From JACPYM01 sp031423495 (lineage in GTDB: Bacteria > Acidobacteriota > Blastocatellia > RBC074), in contig JANPFP010000270.1 in NCBI GenBank assembly GCA_031423495.1, positions 1 to 64,000 of the forward strand: a stretch of 64,000 nucleotides of DNA, read 5' to 3'. The notes under the pieces were generated by a model. The model saw only the letters and a program-made list of their open reading frames with translations. It was not told the origin of the DNA and did not search any database. The translations under genes were made by a program, and so were the position numbers. Positions within the stretch are counted from its first letter, which is position 1. Every line of letters starts with the position of its first letter. Positions 17,410 through 25,603 of this stretch are shown here, piece after piece.

Positions 17410-18615
17410 TTAAGCAACGCGTGCCAGATGCATTTGCGGTTCTCTCCGTGCGGAAAGTTCCATGATTTGCCGCAACTGATAATCACGATACTGCCCCGGA
17501 TTGCCTGTCAGCCCGTCAGTTGCAGCGAGTGCGATGTTGAACATCTCGCGCGTCGAGACGAAATGCACTTGAAACTCTTTGGTGCGTTCCGATTCTTCCA
17601 GCACTTCTGTCCAGAAGCGGCGCGCGTGTGCGCCGAGCGTTGCTTCTTCGTCGCCGGGGAAAAATCCGTGGCAATAGAGCTTGATAAAAACCCATTCAGG
17701 GCGGTCAGTGATGGCGATGTTCGCGTTGCGCCACAGGTCAAGTCGGTTGCGCGTGAACGTGCAGTTTTCAGTCAGCACGCCGTCTTCGATGCGCGGTACG
17801 GGCAAGCCTTTTTTGCGGCGGCTCCAGTCAACGACCAATGGACCATTGACAATGACGGGCAGCGGCGGCGCTTGGCCGACTTTTAATGGCGGGCCGTCGC
17901 GGTGCGGAATCGGTTCGTTGAGCGGATGTCCGCAGGTATAAATCGAATTGATTTGCGGAACCTGCGACGGCCACGGGAACGAGGGCAGCGTGAAATCGGC
18001 GTAACAACCCGTATCGAGCAGGATTTGCATTTCGTCATCAACGCCGCAGCAATAACCGTCGCCGCGCGAATTCGCCAACGCGAAATTGCCGTGGACGAAG
18101 CCATAACGCGGAATGTCGTTCGCGTCGAATTTCGACAAGCAGCCGTGTTCTTCGGCCAGCCGATCACGAAACTCTGTGATGACGGCGCGAAAGTTGGCTG
18201 ACGTGTCAGGCGCTTTGACGCCGTGATGCCAATGCACTTCGACTTCGCCGTAACCTTGTGATTGCAGGTCGGCGATCTCGTCTACCAACCCGTGATGATA
18301 CTGTTCGCCTGGATAAAAATTCGTATGCTGAAACGGCTTGCCGTCAACGTCGCGTACCGCATCGCCGGTTTGTTGGGCGGTACGCTTCCAGCTTTTGACG
18401 CGCTTCATTTGCGTAGCCATATCGGCCAGCACGCCGCTTTGCGCAGTCCAGCCCGGCTCGAAATGATTCGAGACAGTGACGAGCAAATGTTTTGGGGCAT
18501 CGCCCGCAGACATACGGCGCAAGCGTTCGCTGAAGCGCCACGCCGGATAGTTCATCAGCCACGGCAGCGACCATTTCAGCTTGTTCGACCAGGTTTGTTG
18601 ATGTGGATTTTTCAT
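17410..18615 (-). CDS. Polysaccharide-deacetylase-like protein (uncertain)
   Basis: A 401-residue protein that I do not place firmly. It opens a beta strand with HLLVTVSNHFEPGW, has VEVHWHHG near residue 135 and GFVHGNFALANS followed by CGVDDEMQILLDTGCYADFT near 175-210. Similar blocks occur in distant NodB-like (beta/alpha barrel) proteins of surface-glycan clusters, with His and Asp residues in positions that could bind metal. The canonical TFDDG and HxxxHP motifs are not present in normal form. It directly abuts the dehydrogenase gene (stop at 18616), so the two are co-transcribed. It may be a hydrolase or deacetylase of the glycan. Confidence 0.55.
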   Translation of the reverse strand: MKNPHQQTWSNKLKWSLPWLMNYPAWRFSERLRRMSAGDAPKHLLVTVSNHFEPGWTAQSGVLADMATQMKRVKSWKRTAQQTGDAVRDVDGKPFQHTNFYPGEQYHHGLVDEIADLQSQGYGEVEVHWHHGVKAPDTSANFRAVITEFRDRLAEEHGCLSKFDANDIPRYGFVHGNFALANSRGDGYCCGVDDEMQILLDTGCYADFTLPSFPWPSQVPQINSIYTCGHPLNEPIPHRDGPPLKVGQAPPLPVIVNGPLVVDWSRRKKGLPVPRIEDGVLTENCTFTRNRLDLWRNANIAITDRPEWVFIKLYCHGFFPGDEEATLGAHARRFWTEVLEESERTKEFQVHFVSTREMFNIALAATDGLTGNPGQYRDYQLRQIMELSARREPQMHLARVA

Positions 18616-19929
18616 TTACCAGCAAATGCCTTGATACGATTTCGGCGGATCGTCGGTGTCAATCAACCGGACGAGATCAATGATCTTGCGTCCGTTGTTG
18701 GTGTAATCGTTGATGACGCGATATTCCTCTGATTTCTTGCCGATCAAGATGACTTCTGAGCTTTCGATCACGTGATGAATGTCGTCGCGCATCAGCGACG
18801 AGATGTGCGGAATCTCGCGTTCGATATATTCACGATTCGCGCCGAACAGCCGCGCGAGTTCGACCTCTTTGTCATAGATCGAGAGTTTGTAACCTTTGCC
18901 GATCAGCGATTCGATCAGATAAACCATCGGGCTTTCGCGCAAGTCGTCAGTGCCCGCCTTGAAGCTCAAACCGAGAATGCCGATCTGTTTCTTGCCAGTC
19001 GCGGCGACCATGTCCGCCGCGCGTTCGATTTGCAGCCGATTGCTTACATTCAGCGAACTCAGCAACGGCGTTTCAACGTCGTTGGTACGCGCTTTATAGG
19101 TCAGCGCGCGCACGTCTTTGGGCAAACACGAACCGCCGAACGCGAAGCCGGGTTTCAGGTAATAAGGCGACAGATTGAGTTTGGTGTCCTGACAAAAGAC
19201 TTCCATGACTTTATGGCTGTCAATGTTGAGCGCCTTGCAGATGTTGCCGATCTCGTTGGCGAACGTGACCTTGACCGCGTGAAACGCGTTGCACGAATAC
19301 TTCACCATTTCGGCTTCTTTGATTTTGACGGTGAGCAACGGCGCGTTCAGTTGTGAATAAAGTTTAGCGACCAGCGCGGCGGCCTCGTCGTCATCGGCGC
19401 CAATCAGCGTGAAGGGCGGATGATAGAAGTCGTAAATCGAAGTGCCTTCGCGCAAAAATTCAGGATTGATTGCCACGCCGAAATCGCGTCCGGCTTTCTT
19501 GCCTGAATAAACTTCAAGCGTAGGGATCACTACGTCTTGAATCGTGCCGGGCAACATCGTCGAACGCATCACGACCACGTGATAGCGGTGTTTGGTTTCG
19601 AGCGCCGAGCCGATCTCTTTGCAAACGTTTTTGATGTAAGTCAGATCGAGGCTGCCATTGTGATGGCCGGGCGTGCCAACGCAGACGAGCGATACGTCTG
19701 AGTCCATCACGGCTTCGACCGCCGAGGTCGTCGCGCGCAAGCGATTCTCTTTGACGGCTTGCGCGATGATTTCTTCGACGCCGGGTTCGACCACGGGCGA
19801 ACGGCCTTCGTTAAAAATTTGCACCTTCAGGGGATTCACATCGCTGCCGATGACTTCGTGGCCGCTTTCGGCAAAACACGCGGCGCTGACTGCGCCGACA
19901 TAACCCAATCCGAAAATACTGATTCTCAT
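18616..19929 (-). CDS. UDP-glucose/GDP-mannose dehydrogenase family
   Basis: A 437-residue nucleotide-sugar dehydrogenase. It has the NAD fold MRISIFGLGYVGAVSAACF, the central NPEFLREGTSIYDF block, catalytic Cys in FGGSCLPKDVRAL (about residue 270) and the C-terminal UDP-binding domain (GLSFKAGTDDLRESP). It oxidises the C6 hydroxyl of a nucleotide hexose twice to the uronic acid. The NPEFLREG-type motif is shared by UDP-Glc and GDP-Man enzymes, so the donor is not decided. It supplies acidic sugars for the cluster's glycan. Confidence 0.9.
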   Translation of the reverse strand: MRISIFGLGYVGAVSAACFAESGHEVIGSDVNPLKVQIFNEGRSPVVEPGVEEIIAQAVKENRLRATTSAVEAVMDSDVSLVCVGTPGHHNGSLDLTYIKNVCKEIGSALETKHRYHVVVMRSTMLPGTIQDVVIPTLEVYSGKKAGRDFGVAINPEFLREGTSIYDFYHPPFTLIGADDDEAAALVAKLYSQLNAPLLTVKIKEAEMVKYSCNAFHAVKVTFANEIGNICKALNIDSHKVMEVFCQDTKLNLSPYYLKPGFAFGGSCLPKDVRALTYKARTNDVETPLLSSLNVSNRLQIERAADMVAATGKKQIGILGLSFKAGTDDLRESPMVYLIESLIGKGYKLSIYDKEVELARLFGANREYIEREIPHISSLMRDDIHHVIESSEVILIGKKSEEYRVINDYTNNGRKIIDLVRLIDTDDPPKSYQGICW

Positions 19930-19943
19930 TACTGCTTTTTCTC

Positions 19944-21470
19944 CTACCTTATTCGGTAAACCTGGTAGACGCCGTTGTCATAAAGCGCCTCGAACTTCTG
20001 TGCGTGATGCGCAAGCAATTTTTGTAAATAAGCTTGTCGTTCCGGTACGACTTCTGCTGGACCGACAATCACATAACGCGCCTGAATCGTTTGCCAGTGA
20101 CGAAACAATTCGTTTTCATTCGGCGGCGTATGCCACGCGGTGAACTTGCGTTCGGTCAGCAAGGCCAGCGTACGCGGATAAATAAAGACCAGCACGTCGT
20201 CGGGCGCAGTTGTCTGTCGAATGAAACTGGCAACTTGCTGTGTTTCGTTACGCGAAACGCCTTCGTTAAAAGGTTGCCAATTCGCCCGAGCGTAAACCTG
20301 TGCGTAACTTAACAGCATCGTCAGCGCCAACGCCGCGAATCCAGCTTGCGGCAGCCACTGGCGGACGGTGAAACGCTCGCTCAACGCTGAAATCCCACGC
20401 CACGCGAAATAAAGCGTAGGAGCCATCAGCGGAACCAGATAGCGCGACTGAATTTGCAAAGAGACCAATAAAATCGGCGGCATATAAATCAGTGTGAAGA
20501 TTGCCAGGTACGTTACGCGCTGTTTCAGGCTGGCCAGCCAACCGCACAACGCTAAACCGCCGAGCAACACGAGCAGTCCGAGGCGCACGAACTTCGGATA
20601 ACCGCCGCCCCAGAAGGCCGAAAACTCGCCCACATACGCTTTGAGGTTGGCGGCGACGTTGCTCGCGGTGATCGCAAACTGATCGCCATAGCTGCTGTCT
20701 GAATGCACAAAAAAGTTTTGCAAGACGACCAGACAGGCCGTGACTCCGATCACTTCAATCGTCATCGGTCGCAGCATTAAGGGAAACCGGCGCGTATGCC
20801 AAAGATCGTAAAGCACCAGCGCCACCAGCAGGATGAGTCCGATGCTGCGCGTGCCGTAAGCCAGATAAATCGTCGCGCCCAGGCAAAACGCTGATAGGTG
20901 TTGGTTCACGATCAGGCGGTCTTGCTCGTAAATGCGTTGCACCAGCAAGAACGCCAGCGCCAGCCAGCACAGAAACGGCAAATCAGAAATGATGCTGTCT
21001 TTCAGTGCGCCAATCACGGGACTGAACGCCAGCGTTGCCAGCAACAGCAGCAACGTCGAAGTCGGCAGCTCCTTACGCCAGTAAAAATAAAACAGCAGCG
21101 CGACAAGCCACGCCGCCGCGAGGCTGACCATCTTCAACGCTTCGAAATTCATGCCGAACAGCCGATAAACCGGGGCGAGCAACAGCGGAAAAATCGGCGG
21201 ATAGGTTTTCGGCCCTATGTCGGGATAGTTCGGATTATAGAGATAACCTGTCGCGCTATAAGGCTTGCCTTCGGCGATGTTGCGGGCGTGATTGACATAC
21301 ATCGTGAAATCATCGCCCAGCGCGTGACCGCTGCGGGTGGTGAACCACAGGAATGCGGCGACTAAAGCAAAAAACAAAAACACCGGCAACAGCGGATGTC
21401 GCCGTGCGACGGGTTCAGCTTCCGCTTTCAGGGTTTCAAATAACGGGCGACCATTGACGAATGCTTCCAC
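19944..21470 (-). CDS. GT39-like multi-spanning glycosyltransferase (ArnT/PMT type)
   Basis: A 508-residue membrane protein with about 11-12 spans. I start it at GTG 21470, 6 bases after an AAGGAAGAG site; the longer frame overlaps the upstream glycosyltransferase. After the first span come DDFTMYVNHARNIAEGKPYS and YPPIFPLLLAPVYRLFG, typical of the first periplasmic loop of GT-C enzymes, where an acidic residue is catalytic. A periplasmic C-terminal part (about 400-505) follows. Such enzymes use polyprenyl-phosphate sugars outside the inner membrane, so this one may decorate the glycan or a protein after flipping. Confidence 0.83.
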   Translation of the reverse strand: MEAFVNGRPLFETLKAEAEPVARRHPLLPVFLFFALVAAFLWFTTRSGHALGDDFTMYVNHARNIAEGKPYSATGYLYNPNYPDIGPKTYPPIFPLLLAPVYRLFGMNFEALKMVSLAAAWLVALLFYFYWRKELPTSTLLLLLATLAFSPVIGALKDSIISDLPFLCWLALAFLLVQRIYEQDRLIVNQHLSAFCLGATIYLAYGTRSIGLILLVALVLYDLWHTRRFPLMLRPMTIEVIGVTACLVVLQNFFVHSDSSYGDQFAITASNVAANLKAYVGEFSAFWGGGYPKFVRLGLLVLLGGLALCGWLASLKQRVTYLAIFTLIYMPPILLVSLQIQSRYLVPLMAPTLYFAWRGISALSERFTVRQWLPQAGFAALALTMLLSYAQVYARANWQPFNEGVSRNETQQVASFIRQTTAPDDVLVFIYPRTLALLTERKFTAWHTPPNENELFRHWQTIQARYVIVGPAEVVPERQAYLQKLLAHHAQKFEALYDNGVYQVYRIR

Positions 21471-21514
21471 TGCGTACTCTTCCTTCAGGGGGGAAAGGTT
21501 CGCTCTGACTCCTA

Positions 21515-22756
21515 TCAGGCACGCGCGGCCTGAACTTTGGGTCGTGAGAAATGCTGTTGCGCGGCTTCGCACAACTTGATGAATTCCGCCGTCACGCCTT
21601 CCCAACCGAATTTCGTGCGTACCGTTTGGGCGGCTTGCTGTCCCAACCGTTGCGCTAGAGCTTTATCGCGCAAGACGCGGACGACCGCATCAGCAAAGGC
21701 TTGCGGCTCGTCAGCTAATAAAAGTTCCTGTCCGTGATAGACGGGCAAGCCTTCTGCACCAATGGTCGTCGAAACGATGGGTTGTTCCATCGCCATCGCT
21801 TCATAAACTTTCAACCGCGTACCGCCGCCGATGCGCAGCGGAATCACATAAGCCGCCGCGCGTTCCATATAAGGCCGCACATCAGCTACGCGACCGGTGA
21901 CGATTACCGACTTATCGCGCTGGCTCAATTCGACCAGCGAAGGGAACGGATTGCGTCCGACCACGGTCAGCTTCACGTCAGGGATTTGTTGTTTGATGAG
22001 CGGCAGAATCGCTTCGGTGAAATAACGAATCGCGTCTTCGTTGGGCAACCAGTCCATCGAACCGGTGAAAACTAAAGAGTTGGGTTCGACAGTTTCTTTG
22101 CCGCTGGGTTTGAAAAATTCAGTGTCTACACCGGTGGGCACATCACTCACGCGCGTCACGCCGTATTCGCGCCGCATCGTTTCGGCATCGTCCACCGACA
22201 CCGCCGCAACGTAATCAAACTTGTGGCAAGCCGTCTTTTCATACGCAACTGATTTTTCCCATTGGCCTTTTAGGTAGGCTTTCTTCAGCGGTTGCGACTG
22301 CACTTCGTAATGTCGCCGCCAGATCATCGCTTCTACGTTGTGTTGAAAGAGCAGCGACGCGCACGGCAGTTTGTCAGGCAGGTTAATACTCGGATTCAGG
22401 AAGTCGCAGACGACGACATCAATATCGCCTTTGCTGACGCGCTGTTCGATAGCCAAGCGCATCGCTGTGGATTCATACTTCTTCATAAAATACGGAAGCG
22501 GCGAAACCAGATTCTGCGCCAGTTCGGCATAAAACTTCGCCGAGAACTTCGCGCTGATTGCGTGCGGCACAAGCATCAGCTTGTCGCAGTATTCGGTCGC
22601 CTTATCCGCTGCGTCCGGCGCAGCCGTGCCGTCATCCAACGTCAGATAAGTCACGCGATGCTCGCGCTTGAGCGCCTTGAGCATGTGGTACGTGCGAATC
22701 TTTCCGCCTTTGTCTACGGGGTGCAGCAGTTCAGTTTTAAGCCAGAGAATATGCAT
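21515..22756 (-). CDS. Glycosyltransferase family 4, XrtA-system Stp1-like
   Basis: A 413-residue GT-B enzyme. The start is the ATG at 22756 (MHILWLKTELLHPVDKGGKI); codons further up lie within a repeat. The DKGGKIRTYHMLKALKREH opening matches the sugar transferases known from exosortase (PEP-CTERM/EpsH1) clusters. The C-terminal donor domain has VFTGSMDWLPNEDAIRYF, a DVRPYMERAAAYVIPLRIGGG block and the EAMAMEQPIVST motif. It adds a sugar to the growing unit in the cytoplasm. Confidence 0.87.
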   Translation of the reverse strand: MHILWLKTELLHPVDKGGKIRTYHMLKALKREHRVTYLTLDDGTAAPDAADKATEYCDKLMLVPHAISAKFSAKFYAELAQNLVSPLPYFMKKYESTAMRLAIEQRVSKGDIDVVVCDFLNPSINLPDKLPCASLLFQHNVEAMIWRRHYEVQSQPLKKAYLKGQWEKSVAYEKTACHKFDYVAAVSVDDAETMRREYGVTRVSDVPTGVDTEFFKPSGKETVEPNSLVFTGSMDWLPNEDAIRYFTEAILPLIKQQIPDVKLTVVGRNPFPSLVELSQRDKSVIVTGRVADVRPYMERAAAYVIPLRIGGGTRLKVYEAMAMEQPIVSTTIGAEGLPVYHGQELLLADEPQAFADAVVRVLRDKALAQRLGQQAAQTVRTKFGWEGVTAEFIKLCEAAQQHFSRPKVQAARA

Positions 22757-22765
22757 TTCAGTTTT

Positions 22766-22854
22766 GCCACAGAGGCACGGAGTCACCGAGAGTTTCAGAG
22801 GAAAGAGAAATGTCATTTGCCCAAAATATCTCTGTGCCTCTGTGTCTCTGTGGC
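22766..22854. repeat. inverted repeat (CCACAGAGGCAC family)
   Basis: GCCACAGAGGCAC with ACCGAGAG at 22766-22792 faces the ATCTCTGTGCCTCTGTG arm at 22828-22854; the pairing is imperfect and the spacer is 35 bases. The right arm reaches the TAG stop of the amidotransferase gene. I recall similar CACAGAGACACAGAGG repeats from other phyla, so the family is not specific to this genome. Confidence 0.75.
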
Positions 22855-24812
22855 TAACCTCTCATTGCCATCGCAACAGCTTTTTCAGGTTTGATAGTTT
22901 CTTGTGTCGTTTCGCCGTCAAAGAAGCGCCGTTGCCAGATTTCAAAATTGACCAATGCCCACAAGCGTTCGGCGTGGTTTTCGCCCGCTTGGTGACGCGC
23001 GACTAAGTTGCGCACGTAAGCCGCGTCGAAATGTCCGCGACTCAGCGCGCGTTCGCTCAAGACGTAATCATCCACGACGTGTTTGAACTGACCACGAAAC
23101 CACGTGCCAATCGGGACGGGGAAGCCCATCTTTTTGCGCGTGAGAATTTCTTCGGGCAGCACGCCTTTCATCGCTTCGCGCAGGATGTGTTTGGTGGTCG
23201 TGCCGCGCAGCTTCATATCCACCGGCAGCCGCGTAGCGAACTCGATCATCTCGTTGTCGAGAAACGGCACGCGGCTCTCAATCGAAGCCGCCATACTCAT
23301 CTGGTCTTGCTTCATCAGCAGTTCGTGCAAATAAGTGTGCATATCCGCCGACAGCAATTGATCGAGCAAGTTGTCGGCTTTGGCATTGTTCACGTAAGCC
23401 AATGCCTGCCGATAAGGATCGGTCTCAGTCATTTGCGCGCGCGTGTCTTTGCTGAAAAGCGAAGCCTGTGCGTCGGGCGAATAAACCGCGAAATTGTCGA
23501 AATAGATGTTGCGCAATTCAGGCGGCATGCAAAGGAAAGTGCGTTGCAGCTTTTGTTTGACGCGGTTTTCACCGGGCAAAAAGCCTATGCCGCCTTTCAC
23601 GAGGTTGCGCACAAAACCGGGCGTGAGCTTTTCATAGCCCCAACCAAATTGCAGGTTGTACATCGTCACGCGGTATTTGTTGTAACCCGCCAACAACTCG
23701 TCTGCGCCTTCGCCGGTCAGCACGACCTTGACGTGTTCGCGCGCGAGTTTCGAGACGAAATAAAGCGGCACGCTTGATGGATGCGCGATGGGTTCGTCTT
23801 CCTGATAAACCAGCGCGGGCAACGAAGCGAAAAACTCTTCGGGCGTGACGATGATTTCGTGATGATCGGTCTTGAACGCGCGCGCGACTTGCGAGGCGTA
23901 TTCGAGTTCGTTCGCTTCGCGTTCGTTGAAAGCGACCGAAAACGTCTTGATCTGATCGTTCGTCAACTGGCTCATCACGCCCGCAATCGCGCTCGAATCA
24001 ATGCCGCCTGAAAGAAACATTCCTAATGGAACATCCGCCATCAGGTGCGAAGCGACCGAATCACGAAACATCTCGCGGAAGCGTTCGACGTATTCAGCCT
24101 CGGTCAATTGTTCAGCCGACTTGGTGTAATCAAGCTGCCAGTATTGGCTGATTTCGATTTTGCCGTTTTGCCACGTCAGCGTGTGTCCGGGCGACAAACG
24201 CTTGACGCCCTTAAACATCGTCTCATCGCCCGACGTGTAGCGGTTGGCGAATTGATCGGCCAGCACGTTGTAATTGAGTTCCGGCGCGACGGCTTTGCTT
24301 TCGATCAGGGCTTTGATTTCTGAAGCGAAATGCAGCGTGCCATCAGGCAGCAGGGAATAGTAAAGCGGCTTGATGCCTACGCGGTCGCGCGCGAGCGTGA
24401 GTTGCTGTTTCGTTTCGTCCCAAATCGCGTAAGCAAACATTCCGCGCAATTGTTTCGCGCTGCTGACGCCATGCTCTTCATACGAATGAATGATCGTTTC
24501 GGTGTCGCTGTGCGTGCGATAGCGATGTCCGGCGGATTCGAGCGCGGGACGCAATCGCGTGTGGTTATAAATTTCGCCGTTGAAAGCGATCCAGACTTGC
24601 TGGTCTTCGTTGGGCATCGGCTGCTGGCCGCTGCTCAAATCAACGATGGATAAACGTCGATGGCCCAATCCGACGTGACCCGTTGGATTGATCCAGCTTG
24701 CAGCTTCATCGGGGCCGCGATGCGTGAGCGCATCACGCATGATGCGCAGCGACGATTCATCAACGAGTCGGTTAAGTTTTTTCGGAATCGCAGTTCCACA
24801 AATACCACACAT
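22854..24812 (-). CDS. AsnB-type glutamine amidotransferase (exopolysaccharide system)
   Basis: A 652-residue protein of the asparagine synthetase family. The class II glutaminase domain (1 to about 210) starts MCGICG with the nucleophile Cys directly after Met, and has GHRRLSIVDLS, FNGEIYN and SDTETI, so the site looks complete. The ATP-binding synthetase domain carries SGGIDSSAIAG near residue 265. In sugar clusters such enzymes (WbpS type) convert uronic acids into uronamides rather than making asparagine. The AsnB paralogue at 31705-33696 has lost the glutaminase site. The AsnB type also marks XrtA-type clusters. Confidence 0.88.
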   Translation of the reverse strand: MCGICGTAIPKKLNRLVDESSLRIMRDALTHRGPDEAASWINPTGHVGLGHRRLSIVDLSSGQQPMPNEDQQVWIAFNGEIYNHTRLRPALESAGHRYRTHSDTETIIHSYEEHGVSSAKQLRGMFAYAIWDETKQQLTLARDRVGIKPLYYSLLPDGTLHFASEIKALIESKAVAPELNYNVLADQFANRYTSGDETMFKGVKRLSPGHTLTWQNGKIEISQYWQLDYTKSAEQLTEAEYVERFREMFRDSVASHLMADVPLGMFLSGGIDSSAIAGVMSQLTNDQIKTFSVAFNEREANELEYASQVARAFKTDHHEIIVTPEEFFASLPALVYQEDEPIAHPSSVPLYFVSKLAREHVKVVLTGEGADELLAGYNKYRVTMYNLQFGWGYEKLTPGFVRNLVKGGIGFLPGENRVKQKLQRTFLCMPPELRNIYFDNFAVYSPDAQASLFSKDTRAQMTETDPYRQALAYVNNAKADNLLDQLLSADMHTYLHELLMKQDQMSMAASIESRVPFLDNEMIEFATRLPVDMKLRGTTTKHILREAMKGVLPEEILTRKKMGFPVPIGTWFRGQFKHVVDDYVLSERALSRGHFDAAYVRNLVARHQAGENHAERLWALVNFEIWQRRFFDGETTQETIKPEKAVAMAMRG

Positions 24813-24860
24813 AAAGTTAAGAATTCAGAAGTCGGAATTCAGGAGTCAGAATTCACTGTT
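24811..24860. repeat. short direct repeats (GAATTCAGNAGTC)
   Basis: Three tandem copies of a 14-15 bp unit, AGAATTCAG-AGTC-like, lie between the amidotransferase start and the methyltransferase stop. The unit is a common intergenic word in many bacteria. No function is evident. Confidence 0.6.
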
Positions 24861-25522
24861 CACGCTTTGATTGCCTTGATCGCAAAGCGATTTGGCGCTT
24901 GTTCTATTTCGACTTGCGCGAAGCCCGCGTGCCGCAATGCACGTTTCATCGCCGCAGCGGTTTGAAATGATTCGCAACGCTTGGTGTTCAACGGGAAGCG
25001 CCACAGTTCGCCAAAGCAATGAAACGCCAAGCCGTTCAACAACGCGTAGCTGAAATAAATCATGCTTTTCACATTGCCGGATTGGATGGCGCGTTGCAGA
25101 AAATCAAACACCATTTGAAAGGGATGCAACGTGAGCCACAGTTGTCCGCCGGGTGTGAGTACGCGCGCGATTTCAGTCACCGCCGTCGGGATGTGCATAT
25201 AAGGCACGGCGACGCGCGAAATTACGACCTCAAAACTCGCATCGGCAAAGGGCAACGCTTCGCCTACGGCACATGCCAGATTCAATTGACCGTCGTTCTC
25301 ACGATCCATCTTTTGCCCAAAAGCTACGGCTTCGGCGTCAATGTCTATGCCGCAGGCCAACACGCCGGGCGGCAGGTCGCACGCGAGCAGCGTCTGCCCC
25401 GCGCCGCAGCCAATGTCGAGAATGCTGGCGAACCGCGACGGCAATTCGGGCAAGGCCTTGCGTAAATCCGTTTTAGATTTCGCAATCGCCAACTCTTCCA
25501 GATGATATTGAACAGTACTCAT
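24860..25522 (-). CDS. Class I SAM-dependent methyltransferase
   Basis: A 220-residue methyltransferase. I start at the ATG at 25522 (MSTVQYHLEELAIAK); the longer frame runs into an inverted repeat. SAM-binding motif I is ILDIGCGAGQTLLACDL near residue 33, then GIDIDAEAVAF and the post-II strand SFEVVISRVAVPYM. Probably methylates a sugar or the glycan's end. It is cytoplasmic and lies between the amidotransferase and the heparinase-like gene. Confidence 0.87.
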   Translation of the reverse strand: MSTVQYHLEELAIAKSKTDLRKALPELPSRFASILDIGCGAGQTLLACDLPPGVLACGIDIDAEAVAFGQKMDRENDGQLNLACAVGEALPFADASFEVVISRVAVPYMHIPTAVTEIARVLTPGGQLWLTLHPFQMVFDFLQRAIQSGNVKSMIYFSYALLNGLAFHCFGELWRFPLNTKRCESFQTAAAMKRALRHAGFAQVEIEQAPNRFAIKAIKA

Positions 25523-25531
25523 AAGGATGCG

Positions 25532-25603
25532 GCATGTAGTCTCGCCTTCAGGCGGAAGGTCTTCGGCAATCAAGCGATTCCGCCTGAAGGCGGGACTACA
25601 TGC
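25532..25603. repeat. inverted repeat, 25-bp arms (CGCCTTCAGGCGGA family)
   Basis: Arms 25532-25556 and 25579-25603 are reverse complements over 25 bases with one mismatch; the spacer is 22 bases. The right arm overlaps the heparinase gene and supplies its final Met codon and TAG stop (25596-25601). Confidence 0.93.

Noticed and set aside
21471..21605. Upstream extension of the GT39-like gene
   Set aside because: It overlaps the preceding glycosyltransferase gene and has no ribosome site; the GTG at 21470 has one.
23031..23777. Plus-strand 248-residue reading frame
   Set aside because: It lies entirely opposite the AsnB-type gene and has an amino acid make-up typical of an antisense shadow.
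24811..24860. CRISPR array
   Set aside because: Three short direct repeats without spacers of constant length; no cas gene in the window.
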